This document shows positions 1 through 5,510 of a DNA stretch of 7,397 nt, in pieces. The notes beneath the pieces were generated by a model, which searched no databases, had not been told where the DNA came from, and worked only from the letters and a program-made list of their open reading frames with translations. The translations under genes and the position numbers were made by a program. Source of the stretch: CAYOBW01 sp964402115 (GTDB lineage Bacteria > Verrucomicrobiota > Kiritimatiellia > UBA8416 > CAYOBW01); the NCBI GenBank assembly GCA_964402115.1, contig CAYOBW010000337.1, positions 1 through 7,397 of the forward strand, in the 5' to 3' direction. Position 1 is the first letter of the stretch. Every line of letters begins with the position of its first letter.

Positions 1-750
1 GAACACGTTGTACCGGGCGCCGCTGCCCCCGGCCGAGGAGAAATCGACGGCAATCACATCGCCGGCGCGCAGGGGCGGGGGCGCAATGTTGTCCCAGGTG
101 ACGATCTGGTGCGTGGCCAAGCCCCCGGCCCCGGCCACGCCCTGCACGGCAAACCGGTCGCCCGGAACGGCGCCGACGACATCGAAGAACACCATGTCGA
201 GCGTGTTGTTGCGGGCCGGTTCCACGTTCACCGCGGCAGAGGCGGACCCTCCGAGGAGCTGCGTCAGCCGGATCTCCTGCGGCGAGTACTGGGCGCCGTC
301 CAGTCCGTCAAAGACCACGCCCACGCGGAAGCCCCAGGCGGGCGGCGCGGTGGTGATGTTGAACCAGAACATGTTCTGTACGCTGCCGGGGGCCACGCCC
401 CCGGAGCTCGTCGTGCAGACCTGCCGGTCGGCCGATACGCCATCGGGGTGATCCACGACCGCATAGCCGGCGTAGGGGCCGACCTGGGATTGCGATCCGC
501 CGTAGCTCAAGTAGGCAGGGTACGCGCCCTGGACCTTGTAGAAGAGCCTGCCCGTCGAACCGTAGCGGTTGTCGCCGTCGGCATCGAAGCGTTTCGCCGT
601 GCCGGCCGTGCGCCACTGGCTGATCGCGCCGCCCGCGTCGTTGGTGACCATCCCGACGAAGGTGACGGTAGCCGCATGCGCCACCGCACCGCCAAGCGCC
701 AGAACCAGAACGAGGGACCGAACCACAGGGATCGCACTCCAGACCTTCAT
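1..750 (-). CDS. Secreted protein, possibly PEP-CTERM-type surface protein (3' end beyond window)
   Basis: An open frame of 250 codons runs from an ATG at 750 to the left edge with no stop, so the C-terminus lies outside the window. A consensus ribosome site AGGAGG lies 6 bases before the ATG. The N-terminus is a classic signal peptide: Lys2, Arg11, a hydrophobic core LVLVLALGGAVA at about 13-24, and an AHA cleavage motif with the cut predicted after residue 26. The mature part is rich in Gly, Ala, Thr, Asn and aromatic residues and looks beta-rich. It has an acidic DADGDNRYGS segment near 57 that resembles a calcium-binding loop, and a VTWDNI stretch near 225. Such exported proteins with WDN-type motifs are common among PEP-CTERM-sorted proteins of Verrucomicrobia-like bacteria, but the C-terminal sorting signal that would prove this is not visible. 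The export call is firm; the function is unknown. Confidence 0.85.
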   Translation of the reverse strand, partial: MKVWSAIPVVRSLVLVLALGGAVAHAATVTFVGMVTNDAGGAISQWRTAGTAKRFDADGDNRYGSTGRLFYKVQGAYPAYLSYGGSQSQVGPYAGYAVVDHPDGVSADRQVCTTSSGGVAPGSVQNMFWFNITTAPPAWGFRVGVVFDGLDGAQYSPQEIRLTQLLGGSASAAVNVEPARNNTLDMVFFDVVGAVPGDRFAVQGVAGAGGLATHQIVTWDNIAPPPLRAGDVIAVDFSSAGGSGARYNVF

Positions 751-756
751 TCTCAA

Positions 757-762
757 CCTCCT
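757..762 (-). promoter_or_regulatory. Shine-Dalgarno site of the secreted protein gene
   Basis: AGGAGG on the minus strand ends 6 bases before the ATG at 750. It fixes the start of the edge gene, which otherwise has no downstream boundary to judge by. Confidence 0.8.
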
Positions 763-846
763 GACATGGTGTCGCCGCTCCTGCCACCTCCCCGCATCCT
801 CTCGGGTGCGACTGGATCCCTCCGGATCCCGCCCTCCACCACCATA

Positions 847-875
847 CGCGTACCCCCAGTTGTCGCACGCGTCAA
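847..875 (-). promoter_or_regulatory. Weak candidate promoter for the secreted protein gene
   Basis: On the minus strand TTGACG (870-875) is followed after 17 bases by TACGCG (847-852). The -35 box is good but the -10 box matches the consensus poorly. It would give a leader of about 90 bases. Two GGATCC palindromes (814-819 and 824-829) lie in that leader. Low confidence. Confidence 0.2.
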
Positions 876-937
876 GCCATTACGCGCCTAGGAAGACATC
901 CTGTGTTCAGAAGCGTGAGAACGGCGGAGTTGCCGCC

Positions 938-1380
938 TTGTTGACGGAAGTCCGCCAACTGATCGCCTCCGCCCGCCACGCCGCCGCGTCCACCGTCAAC
1001 ACCCTTCAGGTGCTGACCAATTTCGAGATCGGCCGCCGCATCGTCGAGCACGAACAGAAGGGCGAGAAGCGGGCGGAGTATGGAGCGGAATTGCTCAAAG
1101 AGCTTTCCGGACGGCTGACGGAGGAGTTCGGGAAGGGATTCTCGCCCGTGAATCTGTCTCTGATGAGGAAGTTCTTCCTCACGTGGAAGGATCGCGCCCA
1201 GATTATTCAGCAGCGTACTGAAAAATCGGTATTGAACTCAAAAGGTCATTCGTCACCTGACCAACCGGCCTTGTGCAGGTTTCTGAACAGCCTATTCGGA
1301 AATCTCCCTTCACGCTCAGTTGGACCCACTACGTCCTGCTTCTCACCGTCAATAACCCCGACGAGCGGAGCTTCTACGAG
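938..1380 (+). pseudogene. DUF1016 / YhcG-family N-terminal domain remnant, frameshifted and truncated
   Basis: The first frame reads LLTEVRQLIASARH, then EIGRRIVEHEQKGEKRAEYG, LSGRLTEEFGKGFS and LSLMRKFFLTW, the hallmark order of the DUF1016 N-terminal domain. Around 1275-1300 the homology moves to the frame one base back, where LSWTHYVLLLTVNNPDERSFYE continues it. That is a net -1 frameshift (one base lost or two gained). The homology then stops at ERSFYE (1380). The family normally continues for some 200 more residues into a C-terminal PDDEXK nuclease domain, which is missing. The start is uncertain: there is no ATG, and TTG 938 with GGAG upstream is only the best available codon. YhcG-type proteins are predicted nucleases often found in defence and mobile loci. 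Recognition of the family is strong; the piece is almost certainly non-functional. Confidence 0.85.
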
Positions 1381-1920
1381 ATGGTGACGGCGCTCACGCC
1401 GCGGCAACGCCAGATTATGGAACTCTACTACCTGGAGGATCGCACGCAGGTCGAGATCGCCACGGCTCTCGGCATTGCCCAGGCCACGGTCTCTCAACAC
1501 CTCACTGGCAAACGCCGCGGGCGTTCCCGGGTCGGCGGTGCATTCCGCAAGATCCGCAAGGCCATTCACAAGGCGGCCAAACGACGGCGCCAACCGGACA
1601 ACCGCTACGCCCAGATCATCAGGACGCTGGATCAGCTTCTCGATCATACGCTCACGCACAGGCGTGCCACGTCCCTCCTCGACACTCTTGCACGTGCCGA
1701 TCCGCCACCCCCTACCACGTCCGGCCGTATGAGAAGGGGCTGTCTACGTCATTCTCGACGGGTACTTGCGTTACCGCGCTTGCGAGGACCTGCTGATCAA
1801 AACCGTTCCCTGCATCGTCTACGAGAACAAGGAGGCGTATACCTTCAACCGCATGGTCAACCGCCTTTCCGGCTACCAGGAAATCCGCATGTTGCGGAAG
1901 TCCCTCGAGACGCTGGATGA
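1381..1920 (+). pseudogene. Sigma-70 region-4-like helix-turn-helix protein, chimeric open frame
   Basis: From the ATG at 1381 the frame encodes LTPRQRQIMELYYLEDRT followed by QVEIATALGIAQATVSQHL (about residues 5-41). This is the helix-turn-helix of sigma factor region 4 or LuxR-like regulators, and a basic tail KRRGRSR...KIRKAIHKAAKRRR follows. Homology-like composition ends near residue 105 (about 1695). The rest of the frame to the TGA at 1918-1920 overlaps the RepB piece in the wrong frame and is a shadow, so the natural C-terminus is lost. The frame is open upstream to 1273 and reads straight through from the DUF1016 end, so a DUF1016-HTH chimera could be translated. No sigma region 2 is present, so it is not a complete sigma factor. 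It could be a small DNA-binding regulator of the same mobile unit as the RepB piece. Confidence 0.6.
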
Positions 1921-2443
1921 GCGAACCATTGCCGATGTCTTCGGTATGCGTTCTATCCGCTACCGATTGGCGCCGACGTTGGTGCGGCAACTCCATCCCA
2001 AAGTCGCGGAGGCCTTCGAGGCTGACATTCTGGGCAAGACCGCTGCTCTTGAGATGTCCTGTGCCCTTCCCGAACGGCAGCTCGAGATGCTCAAGGAGAT
2101 GAAGAGGGTTCATGACTACAGTCCTGTCTTTGTCCGGGCGCTGATCCTCAAGACCCCGCCGGAACAGCGAAACCCAAAGCGCAGTCCCAGGCAATCCTGG
2201 TCCGACGACAAGAACAAACGCAGGGAACTGGTTACCCGCCTGAAGGAGGCAGATCGGCAGCAGGGCTTTTACACGAAGCTCTACCGCCAGTACACGGCCG
2301 ATCTTCTGAAGATGATCCTGTACATCCGTCAGGTCATCACGACGCCCGAGCTCAACGCATACCTCGCTGCGCATCACCAGGCGACGCTGAACGAGCTCAC
2401 CCAGATTGTCCTCGAAACGCCGGCTGTGCCCGATCCGGCGTGA
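1716..2443 (+). pseudogene. RepB-type plasmid partition protein, C-terminal domain remnant
   Basis: The segment shows the RepB (ParB-like) partition signature: VYVILDGYLRYRACEDL, then NKEAYTFNRMVNRLSGYQE, then a long helical region ending in YSPVFVRALILKTPPEQR. The frame used by most of it is open only from 1733. The preceding YHVRPYEKG lies in the next frame (1713-1739), and one base appears lost in the GGGG run at 1736-1739. The ParB-like N-terminal half that should come before is absent; its place is taken by the helix-turn-helix piece. A TTG at 1766 could start a 225-residue product, but that would cut into the domain. No ParA/RepA partner or replication gene is nearby. RepB-family proteins act in plasmid partition, and chromosomal copies mark integrated mobile DNA. 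This one looks like a decayed copy; the last 80 residues are lysine- and arginine-rich and intact to the stop. Confidence 0.75.
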
Positions 2444-2459
2444 CCGCTTTTTCAAGGGG

Positions 2460-2514
2460 GCCGGTCGCCTGTTCGTCCGGGCGCTTGATGCCCTTCCGAA
2501 CAGGCCTTGCCGGC
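2460..2514. repeat. Long imperfect hairpin downstream of the RepB remnant
   Basis: GCCTGTTCG (2467-2475) pairs perfectly with CGAACAGGC (2497-2505). Inside it GGGC (2479-2482) pairs with GCCC (2490-2493) over a 7-base loop, and outside it GCCGG (2460-2464) pairs with CCGGC (2510-2514). It begins 17 bases after the RepB stop. There is no T run after it on either strand, so a standard intrinsic terminator is unlikely. It may be a transcript-end stabilising hairpin or the end of a mobile unit. Confidence 0.6.
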
Positions 2515-2636
2515 TCCATTTCACCGCTTCCGTCCGCTCCCTCTGTCGTCTCGCGCCGCCGGTTTCTCCTGGTGGATGTGTCCCACAGCCACGAGAAGCC
2601 CGCTCGCCACTCCGCCGCTCCCCACCCGTGGGGGAA

Positions 2637-2672
2637 TTTGTGGGTGCGTTTGTGGGTGCGTTTGTGGGTGCT
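2637..2672 (+). repeat. 12-bp tandem repeat, three units
   Basis: TTTGTGGGTGCG occurs at 2637-2648 and 2649-2660, and TTTGTGGGTGCT at 2661-2672. The unit length is a multiple of three, so open frames crossing it show false periodic peptides such as VGAF. It has no spacers, so it is not a CRISPR array. Confidence 0.9.
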
Positions 2673-2716
2673 TTCGCGCCGAAATTCCGTTTTGTTCCAG
2701 ATTGAACCAGTTTTGG

Positions 2717-2763
2717 CGAAAAACGAAAACACCGCGAGTTTTTTTTAAGAAAGTCGCGGTGTT
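2717..2763 (-). terminator. Intrinsic terminator, minus strand
   Basis: On the minus strand AACACCGCGA (2763 to 2754) and TCGCGGTGTT (2737 to 2728) form a perfect 10-bp stem over a 16-base loop. The stem is followed directly by the T-rich TTCGTTTTTCG. The loop itself has an A/T-rich run that can extend pairing. On the plus strand the stem is not followed by a comparable T run, so it works best on the minus strand. It lies 14 bases downstream of the tRNA 3'-end-like sequence, as expected for the terminator of a tRNA gene. Confidence 0.65.
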
Positions 2764-2777
2764 CTTTGGTTTCAAAG

Positions 2778-2807
2778 TGGTCGGGGTGACTGGCGCTCGT
2801 TTGAACC
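2778..2807 (-). other. tRNA-Pro 3'-end-like fragment (possible displaced attachment site)
   Basis: Read on the minus strand the piece contains GGTTCAAA, a six-base departure, and then CCAGTCACCCCGACCA. The first part matches a T-arm, and the second looks like the 3' side of a T-stem, a proline-type acceptor strand, discriminator A and CCA. Its plus-strand TGGTCGGGGTGA (2778-2789) differs at one of 12 bases from the 3' end of the intact tRNA at 3287-3298, and both copies carry TTTGAACC a little further in. No anticodon or D-arm precedes it, so it is not a whole tRNA gene. It may be a remnant left when a cassette integrated into a tRNA; a chance match cannot be excluded. Confidence 0.5.
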
Positions 2808-2914
2808 GTACCCCCGGTTGGTGGATCCGATCTTGACGGTCGTCACGGGAACGATGGCGCTCTTCCTCCTTGTGGTTCAGCGTCTTATGCGAAATGCGGC
2901 GTGATCGGCCAATC

Positions 2915-3157
2915 TCACCACAGATGCCGATGAGCAAAAGCGTGGCCGGAACCAACCTTCAGGTACTTCTCCAACTCGGCGGCCCGTTCGCGCGACTGGA
3001 AGGAGATGCAGCAGACCAATTCCCAAGGCCGGTACTTGGTTGTGTGGAAGTTGGCGCCTTCGTTGTGGCTCTTCAGCCGTGCCCGCATGTCATCGGTCAG
3101 CCCAATGTAGGTTTGCACGGGATCCGCGAGGCTCCTGAGCAGATAGACATGGTGCAT
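2915..3157 (-). CDS. Small GIY-YIG nuclease family protein
   Basis: An 80-residue protein that is almost only a GIY-YIG domain. HVYLLRS at residues 3-9 is the GIY-like strand (VYL), YIGLT at about 17-21 is the YIG strand, Arg26 and Arg28 in DMRARLKSHN hold the catalytic-arginine position, and ERAAELEKYLKVGSGHAFAH near the end is the family C-terminal motif with the conserved Glu. This is the full length of stand-alone GIY-YIG proteins, whose members cut DNA through this fold; many have no known substrate. The ATG at 3157 places the domain at the N-terminus as in relatives. A GTG at 3199 would add 14 residues that lie inside the upstream palindrome, so I prefer the ATG, although neither start has a strong ribosome site. 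The gene lies downstream of tRNA-Pro on the same strand, separated by a palindrome cluster. Confidence 0.88.
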   Translation of the reverse strand: MHHVYLLRSLADPVQTYIGLTDDMRARLKSHNEGANFHTTKYRPWELVCCISFQSRERAAELEKYLKVGSGHAFAHRHLW

Positions 3158-3182
3158 GGACTCGTCCAACGGCGGCTTGCCA

Positions 3183-3286
3183 TACGTAGCTCGCAGCACG
3201 ATTCATCAAACAGGCCCTACTTCGCCCGGCGTACTGCCGTGCTACGTAGGGCATACTTCACTCTCCGCTGTGCTGCGAGCGAAGTA
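3183..3286. repeat. Inverted-repeat cluster between tRNA-Pro and the GIY-YIG gene
   Basis: TACGTAGCTCGCAGCAC (3183-3199) matches the reverse complement of GTGCTGCGAGCGAAGTA (3270-3286) at 15 of 17 bases, with 11 consecutive matches. Nested inside are TACTTCGC (3218-3225) against GCGAAGTA (3279-3286), and ATACTTC (3253-3259) against GAAGTAT (3281-3287). Several alternative stem-loops are possible. The outer arm ends exactly against the CCA end of the tRNA. It may be a mobile-unit end or a processing or termination structure for the tRNA transcript. Confidence 0.75.
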
Positions 3287-3363
3287 TGGTCGGGGCGAGG
3301 GGATTTGAACCCCTGACCTCTTGCACCCCAAGCAAACGCGCTACCAGTCTGCGCTACGCCCCG
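3287..3363 (-). tRNA. tRNA-Pro (anticodon GGG)
   Basis: The 77-base minus-strand sequence folds as a complete tRNA. The acceptor CGGGGCG pairs with CGCCCCG, and the D-stem is GCGC/GCGC with loop AGACTGGTA. The anticodon stem is TTTGC/GCAAG with loop TTGGGGT (anticodon at 3327-3329). The T-stem AGGGG/CCCCT encloses TTCAAAT. Discriminator A and an encoded CCA (3287-3289) complete it. GGG reads the proline codons CCC and CCU. All stems are intact, so it should be functional. Confidence 0.97.
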
Positions 3364-3382
3364 TAAAGGAAAGAAGACCCGA

Positions 3383-3414
3383 CGTCCGGCCACAGAGTGG
3401 GGTTTGGCCGGACG
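3383..3414. repeat. 10-bp perfect inverted repeat in the tRNA-Pro leader
   Basis: CGTCCGGCCA (3383-3392) and TGGCCGGACG (3405-3414) form a perfect 10-bp stem over a 12-base loop. It lies between the candidate tRNA promoter and the tRNA 5' end. On the minus strand it is followed by a pyrimidine-rich stretch with short T runs, so it could be a leader hairpin, an attenuator-like structure or a divergent operator. Confidence 0.65.
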
Positions 3415-3421
3415 GGGGGAG

Positions 3422-3451
3422 AAGGTAACAGGTGGCGCGCCCCAAGGTCAA
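3422..3451 (-). promoter_or_regulatory. Candidate promoter of tRNA-Pro
   Basis: On the minus strand TTGACC (3446-3451) and an extended -10 TGTTACCTT (hexamer 3422-3427) are 18 bases apart. The transcript would start near 3415, about 50 bases before the mature tRNA end. The -35 matches the consensus in five of six positions and the -10 has the key T, A and final T. Confidence 0.5.
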
Positions 3452-3510
3452 GCTCCGCAAAAGAGGCTTTACATGCCACCCCCGCTCCGCCCACGATGCT
3501 GCGCGACACG

Positions 3511-3515
3511 GGAGG
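3511..3515 (+). promoter_or_regulatory. Shine-Dalgarno site deciding the DUF456 start
   Basis: GGAGG lies 7 bases before the GTG at 3523. The in-frame ATG at 3496 has no purine-rich site in front of it, so the GTG is the better start. Confidence 0.7.
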
Positions 3516-3522
3516 CAGCGGC

Positions 3523-4062
3523 GTGACGGAAGCATGGGCCATAACCAAGGCAGGGCTGGGGATGTTGGGTACGGCGGGCGTCGTCCTGCTCTGCCTCGCC
3601 GGCATCGTCCTTGCCTGCCTCTCCCTTTCCGGCACGTGGCTGGTCTGCGCGGCCGCCGCCCTGGCGGCGCCGCTGAGCGGCCCGGAGTTCCCGGGCTGGT
3701 GGACCGTGGCGGTCTTCGTGCTGATCGCGGCCCTCGTGGAAGCCCTGGAAAGCGTGGCGGGCTTCTGGGGCGTGCAGCGCCGGGGCGGCTCGAAGCTCGC
3801 CGGCGTCATGGCCCTCGTCGGCGGCCTGGGCGGCATGCTGCTCGGCGGCCTCGTCCCCCCGCCCGGCCTCGGGGCGCTGGTCGGCATGCTGGCAGGCAGC
3901 TTCGCGCTGGTCTACTGGGTCGAGAAGCGCCGCCTGCGCGCGGACCAGGCGGCGCACGTCGCCATGGGCGCCGTCATTGCGCGTGTGCTGATGATCCTGC
4001 TCAAGGTCACAGCCTCCCTTGGCATGACCGGCGCGCTGTGGATCGGCATGCTGTTCTGGTAG
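3523..4062 (+). CDS. DUF456 family integral membrane protein
   Basis: A 179-residue hydrophobic protein starting at GTG 3523. Predicted membrane segments are about 13-35, 37-51, 60-80, 92-111, 115-133 and 146-178 (the last may be two). The pattern fits DUF456: an early SGTWL turn (36-40), a central WGVQRRGGSK segment after the third helix, then glycine-rich helices GLGGMLLGGLVPPPGLGALVG, and a final helix with an ARVLMILLK motif. Family members are usually about 160 residues and have no assigned function. In the cell it will sit in the inner membrane. It ends 55 bases before fumC on the same strand and could share a transcript with it, but no functional link is evident. Confidence 0.85.
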   Translation: MTEAWAITKAGLGMLGTAGVVLLCLAGIVLACLSLSGTWLVCAAAALAAPLSGPEFPGWWTVAVFVLIAALVEALESVAGFWGVQRRGGSKLAGVMALVGGLGGMLLGGLVPPPGLGALVGMLAGSFALVYWVEKRRLRADQAAHVAMGAVIARVLMILLKVTASLGMTGALWIGMLFW

Positions 4063-4117
4063 AACTCGCTTTTCGGGCCCATGGGGCGGACAGTGCGGAG
4101 ACGCGGAGGTGACAACG

Positions 4118-5506
4118 ATGCAACAGCGCAAGGAGCAGGATGCGTTGGGCGAGGTGTGGGTGCCGGAGGATCGCTACTACGGCGCCCAGACCCAGCGGGC
4201 GTGCGACAACTTCAAGGTGGGCGATGAACGCTTCCCCCCCGCCTTCATCCACGCCCACGCCCTGGTCAAACAGGCCGCCGCCGCCGTGAATGCGCGCCTG
4301 GGCCGGCTGGACGCGCGCCGCGCCGCCGCCATCGGGGAGGCCGCCGCCGAGGTCGCCGCCGGCCGGTTCGACGAGCACTTCCCCCTCACGATCTGGCAGA
4401 GCGGCAGCGCCACCCAGACCAACATGAACGTGAACGAGGTCATCGCGAACCGCGCCAACGAACTCCTCGGCGGCGCGCGCGGCGCGAAGCAGCCCGTCCA
4501 CCCGAACGACCACGTCAACCTCGGGCAGTCCACCAACGACACGATTCCCACCTCCATGCATATCGCCTGCGTGCTCGCCGTCCGCGGCGACCTGCTGCCC
4601 GCGGCGGCGGCGCTGGCCACCGAGCTCGAGGCCAAGGCCGCCGCCTTCGCGGACATCGTCAAGATCGGCCGCACGCACCTGATGGACGCCACGCCGCTCA
4701 CGCTCGGCCAGGAGTTCTCCGGCTACGCGGCGCAGCTGCGCCAGGCGCTGGACGGCATAGCGGCCGCGCTGCCGGAGCTGCACGCGCTGGCGGTCGGGGG
4801 CACCGCCGTGGGCACCGGCCTGAACGCGGCGCCGGGGTTCGACGCGGCGATGGCCGAGGCGCTCACCGCGCTCACCGGCCAGCCCTTCCGCGCCCAGGCC
4901 AACAAGTTCGCCGGGCTGGCCGCGCACGATGCCGTTGTGCGGCTGTCCGGGGCGCTGCGCGCGCTGGCGGCGGCCCTCTTCAAGATCGCCAACGACCTGC
5001 GCTGGCTCGCCAGCGGCCCGCGCTGCGGCCTGGGCGAGCTCGTGCTGCCCGCCAACGAGCCGGGCAGCTCGATCATGCCGGGCAAGGTGAACCCCACGCA
5101 GTGCGAGATGGTCGCCATGGTCGCCTGCCGCATCTACGGGAACGACGCGGCGATCGCCATGGCCGGCGCGCAGGGGCAGTTCGAGCTGAACGTCTACAAG
5201 CCGCTCCTCGCGCACGCCATCCTCCAGTCCGTCTCGCTGCTGGCGGAAGCCTGCGCCTCGTTCAATGCCCGCTGCGTCAGCGGCCTGACGGCCGACGAGC
5301 CGCGCATCGCCCGCCACCTCGCGGAGTCGCTGATGCTGGTGACGGCGCTCAATCCGCACATCGGCTACGACCGGGCGGCGGCGATCGCCCTGAAGGCCTG
5401 GCGCGAGGGGCTGACGCTGAAGGCCGCGGCGCTGGCGCTGGGCTGCGTGACCGCGGAAGAGTTCGACGCCTGGGTGGATCCGCGCCGCATGCTTGGGCCG
5501 GCGTAA
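4118..5506 (+). CDS. fumC: Class II fumarate hydratase (fumarase C)
   Basis: A 462-residue protein, against 467 in E. coli FumC. It catalyses reversible hydration of fumarate to L-malate in the TCA cycle without an iron-sulfur cluster, as a cytoplasmic homotetramer. Visible motifs in order are YYGAQTQRA, WQSGSATQTNMNVNE (about 94-107), HPNDHVNLGQSTNDT, RTHLMDATPL with His187 (E. coli His188), and the superfamily loop GSSIMPGKVNP at 316-326 with catalytic Ser317 and Lys323. NPHIGYD near the C-terminus is also typical. The start is ATG 4118: GGAGG at 4105-4109 precedes it by 8 bases, and the in-frame GTG at 4109 overlaps that ribosome site, so it is rejected. One oddity is Ala98 where E. coli has Gly99 in the substrate loop. 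The motifs separate it from argininosuccinate lyase and aspartase reasonably well; aspartase is the main alternative but less likely. Confidence 0.96.
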   Translation: MQQRKEQDALGEVWVPEDRYYGAQTQRACDNFKVGDERFPPAFIHAHALVKQAAAAVNARLGRLDARRAAAIGEAAAEVAAGRFDEHFPLTIWQSGSATQTNMNVNEVIANRANELLGGARGAKQPVHPNDHVNLGQSTNDTIPTSMHIACVLAVRGDLLPAAAALATELEAKAAAFADIVKIGRTHLMDATPLTLGQEFSGYAAQLRQALDGIAAALPELHALAVGGTAVGTGLNAAPGFDAAMAEALTALTGQPFRAQANKFAGLAAHDAVVRLSGALRALAAALFKIANDLRWLASGPRCGLGELVLPANEPGSSIMPGKVNPTQCEMVAMVACRIYGNDAAIAMAGAQGQFELNVYKPLLAHAILQSVSLLAEACASFNARCVSGLTADEPRIARHLAESLMLVTALNPHIGYDRAAAIALKAWREGLTLKAAALALGCVTAEEFDAWVDPRRMLGPA

Positions 5507-5510
5507 ACGC

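Larger units (their letters stand above)
2444..2914. other. Non-coding stretch between the RepB remnant and the GIY-YIG gene
   Basis: About 470 bases without a convincing gene on either strand. The longest open frames have proline, arginine and histidine runs typical of spurious translation. It contains, in order, a long imperfect hairpin (2460-2514), a three-unit 12-bp repeat (2637-2672), a minus-strand terminator-like hairpin (2728-2763) and a tRNA 3'-end-like sequence (2778-2807). These are listed separately. From 2808 to 2914 I see nothing definable. Confidence 0.7.

Noticed and set aside
8..891. Plus-strand open frames across the left edge
   Set aside because: They overlap the well-supported minus-strand secreted protein with signal peptide and ribosome site, and show no domain.
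1381..1700. Complete sigma factor gene
   Set aside because: Only a region-4-like helix-turn-helix is present; regions 2 and 3 are missing and the upstream sequence is DUF1016.
2460..2514. Integron attC-like site
   Set aside because: It is a bulged palindrome of about the right size, but the terminal GTTRRRY and RYYYAAC core boxes are absent.
2637..2672. CRISPR array
   Set aside because: The repeats are 12 bp, directly abutting and without spacers; no cas gene is present.
2521..2955. Minus-strand open frame of 144 codons with HPQTHPQTHPQ repeats
   Set aside because: The periodicity comes from the 12-bp DNA repeat, and the frame crosses the terminator hairpin and the tRNA-like fragment.
2870..3316. 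Plus-strand open frame of 148 codons ending in GRGDLNP
   Set aside because: It is antisense to the GIY-YIG gene and the tRNA; the GRGDLNP ending is the familiar false translation of a tRNA complement.
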